Part shown: positions 15,452-23,805 of the stretch, piece after piece
Layout of the letters: each line of letters opens with the position of its first letter
Position numbering within the stretch: the first letter of the stretch is position 1
NCBI GenBank assembly: GCA_009840225.1
Contig: VXOE01000342.1
Span: 1-33,971 of the forward strand
DNA length: 33,971 bases
Origin: Caldilineaceae bacterium SB0662_bin_25
GTDB taxonomy: Bacteria; Chloroflexota; Anaerolineae; Caldilineales; Caldilineaceae
Reading direction: 5' to 3'
The notes under the pieces: model-generated
What the model saw: the letters and a program-made list of their open reading frames with translations, nothing else
Told to the model about the DNA's origin: nothing
Databases searched by the model: none
Made by a program: the position numbers and the translations under genes

Positions 15452-16327
15452 ATGAACTATGCCAAACGTGAGGAGATGTGGGGCTATATCTTCGTCACAC
15501 CTTTCCTGGTCCTGTTCCTGGTCTTTGTGCTGGTGCCTACGGTCATGTCCGTCGTGATGGCCGCGCTCGAATGGTACGATCGAAAGCCGGTTTGGGTTGG
15601 TTTCGACAACATTGACCACGTCCTGAACGACAAGCGTTTCTGGCAATCTGTCCGCAATACGTTAACCTACGTGGGCATGTTCACATTCGCTGCCGTCGCC
15701 CTGGCGCTTGCGGTGGCGATTCGAATTACCAAGTTCCGACATCAGGGCATGCGCCAGGGCCTGCAAAGTGCGTTCTATCTGCCCAGTGTGGTTTCGCTCG
15801 TCGCCGTAGCGGTCGTCTGGCGCTACATCTTTAACAATCAGTTCGGTCTGATCAACTACCTGTTGAGCGTGGTCGGAATCGAGCCTGTCAACTGGCTGGG
15901 GAATCCGCAGACAGCCCTGCCGTCCCTTGTCTTTATGGACCTGGTGACCGGGCTGGGCGTTGGCATTATCATCTTCGTGGCTGCGGTCCTCGGGCTGCCT
16001 TCCGAGCTGTTCGATGCAGCCCACATTGACGGCGCCACCGGGTGGCTGGAGACGATATACATCACCATCCCCCTGTTGACCCCGAGCATCCTCTATGTGG
16101 CGGTGACGACGATGATCGTGGCAATGCAGCTCTTCGTCTCCGTCTTTTTCCTTACCAAAGGCGGGCCGGTAGGCTCCACGTTGACTCTCGCCTTCCTCAC
16201 CTACCGTTACGCGTTTATCTTTCTGAAAGTGGGCTACGCATCGGCCGTCGGACTGGCGCTTCTCCTGCTCACCCTGGCACTGGCGGTGGTCCTCTTCCGC
16301 TGGTTCCGGTCCGTCGTGGAATACTAA
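15452..16327 (+). CDS. Sugar ABC transporter permease, MalF/UgpA type (second importer)
   Basis: This 291-residue inner-membrane protein has a short cytoplasmic N-terminus (MNYAKREEMWGY), a first membrane segment at about 11-33 and five more hydrophobic segments. The EAA loop reads LFDAAHIDGATGW followed by IPLLTPS, which would contact the ATPase. It pairs with the permease starting 17 nt downstream. The start at ATG 15452 has only a modest GGGGAC ribosome binding site, consistent with lower expression than the binding protein after the stem-loop. No ATPase gene is linked. Confidence 0.92.
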   Translation: MNYAKREEMWGYIFVTPFLVLFLVFVLVPTVMSVVMAALEWYDRKPVWVGFDNIDHVLNDKRFWQSVRNTLTYVGMFTFAAVALALAVAIRITKFRHQGMRQGLQSAFYLPSVVSLVAVAVVWRYIFNNQFGLINYLLSVVGIEPVNWLGNPQTALPSLVFMDLVTGLGVGIIIFVAAVLGLPSELFDAAHIDGATGWLETIYITIPLLTPSILYVAVTTMIVAMQLFVSVFFLTKGGPVGSTLTLAFLTYRYAFIFLKVGYASAVGLALLLLTLALAVVLFRWFRSVVEY

Positions 16328-16344
16328 AGGAGCCTGGGCGCGCC

Positions 16345-17253
16345 GTGCTGAAACAACCCACTGTCCCCGACGAGCTTGTCTCGCGTCCAATCCAGACCGA
16401 AAAACGCTCCTGGCGCAAGGTTTGGGAAAAGATCGGCAGTAACTTCACACTGCTGCTGCTCCTCTTTTGGGCTCTCGTCTCATGGTTTCCCCTCTACTGG
16501 ATGGTGCTGACCAGCTTTAAGAAAGGCCAGCAGGCGCAGGCTCTTCCTCCCGGTCTGTGGTTGAAGGAGCCCACCCTTGAGTCCTATCAGCACGTGCTGA
16601 GCTCGACCTTTCCGGTGCTGCGCTGGCTGGCCAATAGCCTCTTCGTCTCCGTCACGGTTACGGTCTTTGGGCTGTTACTGTGCGCGGCTGCCGGCTATGC
16701 CTTCGCGCGCAAGCGCTTTCGGGGGCGTGATATCATCTTTTGGATGGTGCTGAGCACGATGATGCTGCCGGGTTTCTCCAGGCTGATCCCGGCCTTCATG
16801 CTGACGCTGCTGCTGAATCTGCATGATACCTACTGGGTCATGATCTTGCCCGGGCTGGCGTCACCCTATGCAGTCTTCCTCATCCGCCAGTTCATGTTGA
16901 CGCTGCCGTCCGAGCTGTTCGACCAGGCGCGCATCGACGGCGCCGGCGAGATCCGCCTCTGGTGGCAGATCGCGCTGCCGTTGACCAAACCGGCGCTGGC
17001 GGCATTGGGGACCTTCACCTTCGTGGCAACCTGGAACGACTTCGTGTGGCCCCTGGCCGTGATCAACGACCTGAAGCTGATGCCCATCCAGGTCGGCGTG
17101 ACCCTGCTGCGCGGCATGGAGCGCACCGGGCGCAACGATTACCCCATCGCCATGGCCTCCGGCGTACTGATGGCCGTGCCGCCGGTCATCATCTTCTTCC
17201 TGTTCCAACAGTACTTTATTCGCGGCCTGACCATCGGCGCGTTGAAGGGCTAG
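16345..17253 (+). CDS. Sugar ABC transporter permease, MalG/UgpE type (second importer)
   Basis: This 302-residue channel partner has a basic N-terminus (about 30 residues), a first membrane segment (LLLLLFWALVSWFPLYWM), the MVLTSFKKGQ signature and an EAA loop reading LFDQARIDGAGEI followed by LPLTKPALA. It ends FIRGLTIGALKG, typical of the family. GTG 16345 is chosen because AAGGAG lies at 16327-16332, overlapping the previous stop. The only other in-frame starts lie inside the upstream permease gene, where the extension is a meaningless shifted reading, or inside the first membrane helix. This gene ends the second importer. Confidence 0.9.
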   Translation: MLKQPTVPDELVSRPIQTEKRSWRKVWEKIGSNFTLLLLLFWALVSWFPLYWMVLTSFKKGQQAQALPPGLWLKEPTLESYQHVLSSTFPVLRWLANSLFVSVTVTVFGLLLCAAAGYAFARKRFRGRDIIFWMVLSTMMLPGFSRLIPAFMLTLLLNLHDTYWVMILPGLASPYAVFLIRQFMLTLPSELFDQARIDGAGEIRLWWQIALPLTKPALAALGTFTFVATWNDFVWPLAVINDLKLMPIQVGVTLLRGMERTGRNDYPIAMASGVLMAVPPVIIFFLFQQYFIRGLTIGALKG

Positions 17254-17388
17254 TGGATGCCGGCGCGACGACCTCTTACACAACTGTCGCAGTGCCAGGC
17301 TTAACCCCAAAAAGATCACTCCCATAGCTGTTAGCGGACGCAGTCCCGCGCGCCTGTTCGGCTCCGTCCGACACACCCTGGTTTCGGC

Positions 17389-17416
17389 CTACAGCTTGAT
17401 GCCGCCCTGTGTCAAG
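17389..17416 (-). repeat. 28-bp perfect repeat, copy 1: tail of a lost permease gene
   Basis: These 28 bases are identical to 32042-32069. On the minus strand they encode LTQGGIKL and a stop codon, the usual C-terminal end of MalG-type permeases. Here they directly follow the medium-chain dehydrogenase, whose own stop codon (17414-17412) lies inside them. This looks like the 3' scrap of a permease gene left after a deletion. Confidence 0.75.
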
Positions 17417-18422
17417 ACGTCCACTCGATCAACACACCGAGGAAACTGTTCGGCCGCTCAACCAGCATCTCGTATGTCTCTCCAACGTCGTCTGGCTGAA
17501 TGCGGTGGCTGATCAGCCCCTCGCTCTGCAGCGAGCCGTCCGCGAACAGTTGCAATACCAGATCAAGGTTGCGCTCCCGCGTCCACGGGTCCTGGGTCGT
17601 GTGGGGATGTCCGGACACGCGGGCATGCGCGCCGATCAGTGAGACACCTTTGTGGTGAACAGCCCTGTAGAGATCGATTTCGGCTGTGCCGCGGGGGCTG
17701 CCCAGCAGCACCACGCGCCCGCCGTCGCCTGCCAGGTCCAGGGCCTGCGCTACGACATGGGGATTGCCGGTCGCTTCGATCACGACCTCCGCCATATGTC
17801 CACCGGTGATATCGTCCACTGTCTGCCTGACGTCCGACTGCTCCGGATTGAGAGCATGGACACCACTGGCGCCTGCGATCCGCACGCGATTGGGAAGGAG
17901 ATCGACCCCAATCACGGGCCGCGCGCCGGAGAGTCGAGACAGCTGCGCTGCAAACTGGCCGATCAGTCCCAGACCCAAGACGATCACCGTTTCGCCCAAA
18001 TCGACTCTGCCCTGACGCACGCCCACCGCGCTGATACCACCCATCACAGCCAGGGCTCCTTGCTCCAGCGTAACGTCCGGCGGCAATCGCCACATTTTGG
18101 TTGTGCGTACGTCACACAGGGCCCAGTCCCCATGCGATGCGTAGACCACCACACGGTCGCCTTCTGCCCATTCTGTCACCTTGCAGCCGACCGCCTGCAC
18201 GGCGCCTGCCAGGGCGTAGCCCATGTCGATGGGGAACTGCGGCGGGTCCGGCCCTGAAAAGCCGATGTGAGAGCCACTGTACATCGCGAGCTCTGTGCCC
18301 GCGCTGATGAGGGAGCAGGCCGACTTGACGACAACCTCATGCGGGGCAGGCACCTCTGGGATTTCGAAGGATTCCCATTCAATCTGGCGAATCGCCTTAC
18401 AGACCAGGCGTCTGGCTCGCAT
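17412..18422 (-). CDS. Medium-chain dehydrogenase/reductase (zinc-binding alcohol dehydrogenase family)
   Basis: This 336-residue oxidoreductase has a GroES-like N-terminal domain and a Rossmann domain with GLGLIG at 150-155 and an acidic residue (GVDLL) after the second strand. In place of the catalytic-zinc cysteine motif CGICGTD it reads SLISAGTE (37-44), and the structural-zinc cysteine cluster is missing, so it may work without zinc. Substrates in this subgroup are often sugars or polyols. It starts 47 nt after the GH127 gene in the same direction, which suggests that it oxidises or reduces a released monosaccharide. ATG 18422 is supported by AAGAGG upstream and by the family start MRARRLV. 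The stop codon falls within the 28-bp permease-tail repeat. Confidence 0.87.
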   Translation of the reverse strand: MRARRLVCKAIRQIEWESFEIPEVPAPHEVVVKSACSLISAGTELAMYSGSHIGFSGPDPPQFPIDMGYALAGAVQAVGCKVTEWAEGDRVVVYASHGDWALCDVRTTKMWRLPPDVTLEQGALAVMGGISAVGVRQGRVDLGETVIVLGLGLIGQFAAQLSRLSGARPVIGVDLLPNRVRIAGASGVHALNPEQSDVRQTVDDITGGHMAEVVIEATGNPHVVAQALDLAGDGGRVVLLGSPRGTAEIDLYRAVHHKGVSLIGAHARVSGHPHTTQDPWTRERNLDLVLQLFADGSLQSEGLISHRIQPDDVGETYEMLVERPNSFLGVLIEWTS

Positions 18423-18469
18423 CCTGTTCTTCCTCTTGAGCTGCTGTCCGGTCGCCTTCGCTTCGTCCC

Positions 18470-20413
18470 TCATTCTGTTTTGCCATCCATCCATGTACGC
18501 ATCGACGACCTGCTGTCACGATTTGCCCATGCATAGTAGGGAATGAAGGTCAGGCCGGCGTCCGGTTGGTCGTATGATCCGCCGTCTCCCTGTAAAGCAA
18601 CAACCCCGCCGAGAAGATCTTGCCTGAAATCCGCCCCGAATTCGCTCAGCAATGCTGACTGCCGGTAGTGCCCCAAAAGCTCGCGGCCGTCATCCTCCCC
18701 GTTCCCCGGCGGTAACGCAACGTACGGGCCCCACATATCAATGGCGGGATTATCGGTACTCTCGGCGCAATACACAAGCGGGCCGCGACACAGCGCCACC
18801 TTGCCTTCAAAGTACCTGGCACGCGGGTCGGCAGTCATGGCAACAACGTGCATCGGCAGCTGCAGAGTGACACTGTCACCTTTGCGCCATTCTCTGGTGA
18901 TGCGGCAGTAGGTTCCGGGCGCAACCTCTCCTTCGACAGGTCGTCCATTCACCTGCACAGTTGGGTAGCGGCACCATTCAGGTATTCTCAGGTTCAGATC
19001 AAAAGTGGAGAGCCGTTCGGGCTCGAGAGTGATGTTTACATTTCCGTCCCACGGATAGGACGTGTCCTGAGCAAGGCACAGTTCGGTCCCATCAGCCAGG
19101 CGCCAGTCCATTGTGCAACTGTCATACAGGTGGATCCATACGCCATCCTGTGAAATGCTGAACACGTATCCTGGCAATGACGCGATCGTGCGCAGCGCGT
19201 TCGGTGAGCAGCAACTGGTGGAAGCTGATGACCAGGGGGTGCGCTGCCAGTGGTTGCCGTCTGAAGAGAGGGGACACATATAATGGAACTTTCCGCCGTC
19301 GGCAGATACGTGCACCAGGAAGCCGTTGTACAGCGTCCTCTCCATCAGGTCGGCGTAACAGGCATCGCCCGTCACGGCCAGCATGCGCCAGTTCCAAGTC
19401 GCGTTTCCGATCGCTTCGCACGTCTCCAAACCTGTGCCCAGCAGGAACCTGAAGACACCTGCATGCAGTTCGAAGGCCTCCTTGCATGTCAGCTCGCAGT
19501 TCTCAGAGTCCACGGCCAGTTGACCGGTGAGATGCAGCTTGCCGGCTGTCATGTCACGCCAGATGGCAGTGAGCTTGTCCATGAATACCTGGTCGCCTGT
19601 CTCTGCATAATAGTCGGCGCCGCCGCACATGAGGTATGTCTGACGCACAACGTGCCGGCTCAAGTAGCCGAGGAAATCGGAGCCGATGATCGGGGGCTGT
19701 CTCAGCAGTGGGGTGAGGAAATGTCTGGCGCCGGCGAGATATCTCTCTTTGCCCGTGGTACGGTAGAGTTCGACCAATGCCATTTCGATGACGCTGTGCC
19801 CGGCAAAGTTCTCCCCTTGAAACTGTTGGCAGATTGCGTCAGCAACACGCTGCGCGCACACCAGAAATTCGGTCGATCCAGTTGCGCGGTGGTGTGCAAT
19901 GGCAGCCTGGATCATATGTCCCGGGTTGCCCAGTCCGTACGATCTTTCGAAATCGTCGCCATAGTAGATAGCCCAGAATGCGTTGTCCTGATGCGCATTG
20001 GCAACACCGGTCACAAACAGATCGAGCAAGGCGCGCGTGTCGGGATCGTCCCCGGACTGCATGACATATGCGCAAGCTTCCAGCCACTTATGGAAGTTCG
20101 CGCGCCAGGAATGGCCGTTTCGTGAGCGGTTCATTCCGGTGGGATTGACCTTGAGCGTTTCCAGGCCGGCCGCGATGCCCGCCTTGTCGCCCGCCGCGTA
20201 GGCCCTGAACGGCGCGGTCTGGTCGTCTACGTCCAGCCAGGCCAGGAACGACGGGATGCCATTCGTCCGGTTGGCATGCATGCGCGTTTTCCAGAACCCA
20301 TCGCGCATGGTGACGGCCTGCACTGGGACAGGTTTGAGGGGGGCAAAAGGGCTGGCGACGGTGGACACTACGCCGGCCTCCTGCCAATGTGGGATGTGCC
20401 GATTGTCTGACAT
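18470..20413 (-). CDS. Glycoside hydrolase family 127 protein (beta-L-arabinofuranosidase-like)
   Basis: This 647-residue cytoplasmic enzyme has no signal peptide. It is an (alpha/alpha)6-barrel hydrolase of the GH127 family, which removes terminal beta-L-arabinofuranose. The cysteine-nucleophile site is visible: ETC at 330-332 and SCCSPN at 400-405, matching the Glu, Cys, Cys-Cys zinc set of the type enzyme HypBA1, with an acid/base Glu plausible at 312-315. NWRM (341-344) and YNGFL (362-366) are also family hallmarks. GGAGGAGG 5 nt before ATG 20413 is a strong ribosome binding site. It lies between the GH67-like gene upstream and the dehydrogenase downstream in one minus-strand unit. Some relatives have other sugar specificities, so arabinose is a likely but not certain substrate. 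Confidence 0.9.
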   Translation of the reverse strand: MSDNRHIPHWQEAGVVSTVASPFAPLKPVPVQAVTMRDGFWKTRMHANRTNGIPSFLAWLDVDDQTAPFRAYAAGDKAGIAAGLETLKVNPTGMNRSRNGHSWRANFHKWLEACAYVMQSGDDPDTRALLDLFVTGVANAHQDNAFWAIYYGDDFERSYGLGNPGHMIQAAIAHHRATGSTEFLVCAQRVADAICQQFQGENFAGHSVIEMALVELYRTTGKERYLAGARHFLTPLLRQPPIIGSDFLGYLSRHVVRQTYLMCGGADYYAETGDQVFMDKLTAIWRDMTAGKLHLTGQLAVDSENCELTCKEAFELHAGVFRFLLGTGLETCEAIGNATWNWRMLAVTGDACYADLMERTLYNGFLVHVSADGGKFHYMCPLSSDGNHWQRTPWSSASTSCCSPNALRTIASLPGYVFSISQDGVWIHLYDSCTMDWRLADGTELCLAQDTSYPWDGNVNITLEPERLSTFDLNLRIPEWCRYPTVQVNGRPVEGEVAPGTYCRITREWRKGDSVTLQLPMHVVAMTADPRARYFEGKVALCRGPLVYCAESTDNPAIDMWGPYVALPPGNGEDDGRELLGHYRQSALLSEFGADFRQDLLGGVVALQGDGGSYDQPDAGLTFIPYYAWANRDSRSSMRTWMDGKTE

Positions 20414-20496
20414 GCAAACCTCCTCCCTGGGAACCTGCGCATCCAGTCAGCACGCGGACGCCTCGCCCGCCCCCACGCGATACGCAATTTGGAACC

Positions 20497-22548
20497 TCAC
20501 TCCATCTGGACCTCCGTCGCGCCGGCGGCGAGGAACGGGCCGAGCGTTTCACCCCGCAACAGCTTGTCCAAATCATCCAGGAACTCCAAATAGGTGCCCT
20601 GCCAGCCAAAGTGGTCCCAGAACCAGCCGTCATACGGCGACCCCGCCGTGGACTCGCCCTTCGGAACGTCGGCATAGCGGGCGCGCATTGCCTCGACCTG
20701 CGCCGCCTGCAGCCGACCCCGTTTGTAGTCCAGGTACAGCCCGAAACAGTCCACGAAGATGCGCACGTCGTTCACGTTGGCTTCAAGCAGCCCGGCGACG
20801 TGAGCAAAGGAATCCGGGTCAATCTTGCCATCCAGCCGCCGCCACGCCGCCAGCACACTTTCCATGTGGGCGATGGACGGCCGCTTCTCGGCCATCAGCT
20901 CGTCGGCATAGGCGGCGGTCAGCGGAACGCGGTTGAAGATGAGCTGGTAGCGCGGATCGTTGCGCAGCGCTTCGCGCTCCTGCTCGGGATAGGCGTCGAG
21001 CGGCAACGCCAGGCCGAGGACATCCTCCCCCACGCGATCCATGCCCGGATGCAGGTAGTCGGTCCAGATTCGCCACGGTCCGTTGAGGCGAGTGTCCAGG
21101 TAGCTGTAGCGCGCTACGTAACTGTGACACTGGGTCAAGCCGCTGCGGCTGAACAGCGCGCCGATGGTGGCGGGATAGGTCTCGCGCAGGCCGGGCAGGA
21201 ACGCGCGCGCCTCCGTGCCGTACTCCATCGTCAACCACTCGGACAGGATGTCGTCCGGGCTGAGGTAGGGGTTCCAGCACAGCTTGCCGTAGGCATACCA
21301 GTTGGAGAGGTTGAGCGGATGGTCTACGTGTTCGGGATGGATCCCCAGATTGGCGTCAAACCCGTCACAATTCTTGTCGGCTGCCTTGAGGAACTCTTCC
21401 TGCCAGCGGTGGGCCATGGAGCAAGGCAGGAAGTTCAGCCCGGCCGTATCGCCCACCAGCGCCAGCTCGAACACATAGGGGGAACGCTCGCCCGGTCGAC
21501 TGCCGATGTGGCGCCAGATCGGGTGCGGCGGATAGGGCGGACGAAAGTCCCAGTACAGATGGCAGGGCGCGATGCGCACATTCGCTGGAAGCTCATCCCC
21601 CCAGTCCCCGAACAGCTCTGTTTCGGATTTGGCGTAGGCGGCCTGATCGGTGACCGCAGGCCAGAGCAGCTCGCCGTCAATGGTGGCCAGCGCCTCGCTG
21701 ACCAGACGCATGCCGGCCAGAACGCGCTCGCGAACCGGCAGCGCACGGCAGCGGTCGCAGTCGTCCTCGTGCGGGCCAGGCGCGTTCTCGCCGGCGCCCC
21801 AGACGATGGCATTGCGGACCGACGGCATGGTGTCGGCCAGACGCCCGGCGAAATCGTGCCACTGCGCGCGGACGGCATCGGAAAAGGGACAGACGTCTTC
21901 ATAGTTCCCGTTTTCGTCCGGCTCGGCATAGTGGAGGGACAGGCCAACCGTTACGCCGAAGCGGTCCAGAAAGCGGGCGAACTGCTCGACCGGCTCGGCG
22001 TGGGAAAGCCAGCGTTCGAACTGTGAGCCCCTGGCCGCGTATTGAGCGAACAGACCGAGGTTGTTGACGCGCATGGCCAGCAGCCGCCGGGCGAGGTCCA
22101 GGTACTCTGGGCACTCTTCCGGGCGCAGCATCTTTTCGTAGTCCAGGATGCTTTTGAAAGGCAGGCACCAGACCTTGTTCGAAGGCGTTTCCCACATCCG
22201 CAGCGCGCGCACCGGGAAATGCGGGCCATCGGTCAGCGCTGTGATGGTCTGGTTGCGTCGGGCGCGGTCGATGCACTCCTGCACGCCATACAGAACGCCC
22301 CGCCCATCGCCGCCGGTGATGCGCAAGTCGGCGCCGTCGTTCACCTCGATGCGATAGTGCTCTGGCTTCAAGTCGGTCCCGGCGGTGTCCAACCAGGCCG
22401 TAACATTCCCTTGATCGGAATGAGTCCCGATGGTGGGCCTTACACCACCCAGCTTTTCGATCCAGCGTGCCAACTCGTCGCCGGCGGTCCGCACGCGTGG
22501 ACTGGCATCGCGCGGGATTCTGATCGCATCGATCACTGGCATCTGCAT
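20497..22548 (-). CDS. GH67-related alpha-glucuronidase-like protein
   Basis: This 683-residue protein lacks a signal peptide. Residues 1-105 resemble the GH67 N-terminal beta domain, and a TIM barrel follows. GAGENAPGP (251-259) parallels the acid-catalyst motif of alpha-glucuronidases, with Glu254. Asp334 in YWDFR and Glu361 in YVFELAL sit 80 and 107 residues later, almost the same spacing as the E285, D364 and E392 set I recall for Geobacillus AguA. NWYAYGKLCWNP (416-427) also matches the family. Overall identity looks low, so it may be a divergent branch with another uronic or acidic sugar. TAGGAGGT about 11 nt upstream supports ATG 22548. It leads the unit that includes GH127. Confidence 0.78.
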   Translation of the reverse strand: MQMPVIDAIRIPRDASPRVRTAGDELARWIEKLGGVRPTIGTHSDQGNVTAWLDTAGTDLKPEHYRIEVNDGADLRITGGDGRGVLYGVQECIDRARRNQTITALTDGPHFPVRALRMWETPSNKVWCLPFKSILDYEKMLRPEECPEYLDLARRLLAMRVNNLGLFAQYAARGSQFERWLSHAEPVEQFARFLDRFGVTVGLSLHYAEPDENGNYEDVCPFSDAVRAQWHDFAGRLADTMPSVRNAIVWGAGENAPGPHEDDCDRCRALPVRERVLAGMRLVSEALATIDGELLWPAVTDQAAYAKSETELFGDWGDELPANVRIAPCHLYWDFRPPYPPHPIWRHIGSRPGERSPYVFELALVGDTAGLNFLPCSMAHRWQEEFLKAADKNCDGFDANLGIHPEHVDHPLNLSNWYAYGKLCWNPYLSPDDILSEWLTMEYGTEARAFLPGLRETYPATIGALFSRSGLTQCHSYVARYSYLDTRLNGPWRIWTDYLHPGMDRVGEDVLGLALPLDAYPEQEREALRNDPRYQLIFNRVPLTAAYADELMAEKRPSIAHMESVLAAWRRLDGKIDPDSFAHVAGLLEANVNDVRIFVDCFGLYLDYKRGRLQAAQVEAMRARYADVPKGESTAGSPYDGWFWDHFGWQGTYLEFLDDLDKLLRGETLGPFLAAGATEVQME

Positions 22549-22586
22549 GTCTGTGTTTACCTCCTACGATTCTCGCTTCAACTCAA

Positions 22587-22598
22587 GTGGTCAACCGG
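22587..22598 (-). repeat. Upstream block shared with the GH67 stub at 30899-30910
   Basis: GTGGTCAACCGG occurs 50 nt above the GH67-like start and, identically, 49 nt above the start of the stub ORF at 30861. The sequence between it and each start is also similar. It marks the far edge of the duplicated segment that I can see. Confidence 0.6.
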
Positions 22599-22661
22599 TA
22601 GGGTTGCATTAAGTGGCTGCGTACGCCCACGTCGATGCGCTCAATCTCACCCCCAAGGGAG

Positions 22662-22689
22662 TTGTGCCAACAGCATTCTGGACTATAAT
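22662..22689 (+). promoter_or_regulatory. Sigma-70-like promoter for the second dioxygenase gene
   Basis: TTGTGC (22662-22667) and a perfect TATAAT (22684-22689) are separated by 16 nt. A start near 22696 would give a leader of about 95 nt before ATG 22791. It lies in the divergent interval shared with the GH67-like gene. Confidence 0.6.
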
Positions 22690-22790
22690 ACCTCCTTGTG
22701 ATTGAGAGATTGCAGCAGAATTCGGCAGAGCAAAAGCCTGCCGGGCCGACTTACACCGGATTTCTGATTGAGGTCAACTGAGGAAATAGT

Positions 22791-23639
22791 ATGACGCAGG
22801 AAGACTATAGCCTTACCGCAGAGCAGATCCAGCTTTTTGAAGTTTTCGGGTTCCTGGTCCGGAGAAATCTGTTCAGTCCCGAGGAGATGAATAAGATAAA
22901 CGAAGAGTTCGATCGTCGCCTTGCATCCATACTTGAGGAAACCGATCCTGAAGAGAAACGTATTTTCAACAACTGGGGTAACCGGACTCCGGAAACCCCC
23001 TTTATCGCCAGCTTGCTTGAGGACCCGCGTATTTATCTGCCCGCGGAACAACTGATAGATGAAGATTCCGTTCCCGTCCATTCTAACGCCAACAGCTATG
23101 AGAATAATACCGAATGGCATCCGGATTGGAGCGATCCCCATCTATTGGCAATCAAGAACGTCATGTATCTGCAGCCGACAACCGCTGACCGCGGCGCATT
23201 GCGTGTCATTCCCGGGTCGCACAAAAATCCATTACATGAAGAACTTCATAGCATTGGATTGCGCAGTACGTTTGGCCCCAAAAAGGCCCGGTTCTTAGAA
23301 GAGTCTGGTCTGAGCGGTGAAGATATTCCCTGCTATGTATTTAGTTCGAATCCGGGTGATGTCATTATCTTCAACCAGTTGACCTGGCATGCTGCCTTTG
23401 GCGGCTATAGAGACCGTCGCACCTGCACCTTTAATTTCTATGGTGCCCCAAGGACACCCGAAGCGGTAGAGTCGATGCGCAAAGTGGTGGAATACATTCC
23501 TGAACTCAAGAAGAACTTGGGAACGGTGGGGTTGCAATATCATCCCTGGTGGCTGGAAAATCCCGAAAATAACCCCAGGCGTGCGCGCTGGATTAGTCGG
23601 TTGGAGGAGTGGGGTTTCGTGGAAGCTTATAGTAACTAG
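22791..23639 (+). CDS. Phytanoyl-CoA dioxygenase (PhyH) family protein (second copy)
   Basis: This 282-residue Fe(II)/2-oxoglutarate oxygenase has its iron ligands at His110 and Asp112 (EWHPDW) and at His200 (TWHAAF), with Arg210 as the likely 2-oxoglutarate anchor. IPGSHKNP (140-147) is the typical family segment between the two halves of the core. AGGAA precedes ATG 22791. It is divergent from the GH67-like/GH127 unit, just as the first PhyH gene is divergent from the enolase-superfamily gene, and the two PhyH proteins are only distantly related. Base composition is more AT-rich than that of the adjacent glycosidases. The substrate is unknown. Confidence 0.9.
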   Translation: MTQEDYSLTAEQIQLFEVFGFLVRRNLFSPEEMNKINEEFDRRLASILEETDPEEKRIFNNWGNRTPETPFIASLLEDPRIYLPAEQLIDEDSVPVHSNANSYENNTEWHPDWSDPHLLAIKNVMYLQPTTADRGALRVIPGSHKNPLHEELHSIGLRSTFGPKKARFLEESGLSGEDIPCYVFSSNPGDVIIFNQLTWHAAFGGYRDRRTCTFNFYGAPRTPEAVESMRKVVEYIPELKKNLGTVGLQYHPWWLENPENNPRRARWISRLEEWGFVEAYSN

Positions 23640-23670
23640 GGCTCGTTGACGTTTCAACCAGCCATCCCAA

Positions 23671-23790
23671 CCGTAGGGGCACCCCTTGTGGGTGCCCTGG
23701 TTGTTGCCTCCCTTGTGTGCCCTTCGTGTCCCTCCCTGGAACAAAGAAAGCTGTTCTTCGCGCCCCTGCGCGTGCTGAGAACTGCCTCTG
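23671..23790. repeat. Intergenic hairpin and dispersed-repeat-like sequence
   Basis: GGGCACCC (23677-23684) and GGGTGCCC (23690-23697) form an 8-bp stem with a 5-nt loop inside a GTAGGGGC-CCTTGTGG context. A tract of CCTTCGTGTCCCT and CTTCGCGCCCCTGCG phrases follows. Both styles resemble intergenic repeats that I recognise from many environmental bacterial genomes; copy number here cannot be tested. The hairpin lies between two converging genes and may act as a bidirectional terminator. Confidence 0.45.
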
Positions 23791-23805
23791 ACCCTTCACG
23801 AGGGT

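Noticed and set aside
20389-22026. Plus-strand open frame of 545 codons opposite the GH67-like gene
   Set aside because: The minus strand has catalytic motifs with family spacing, whereas the plus-strand protein is Arg/Gly/Val-rich without domains.
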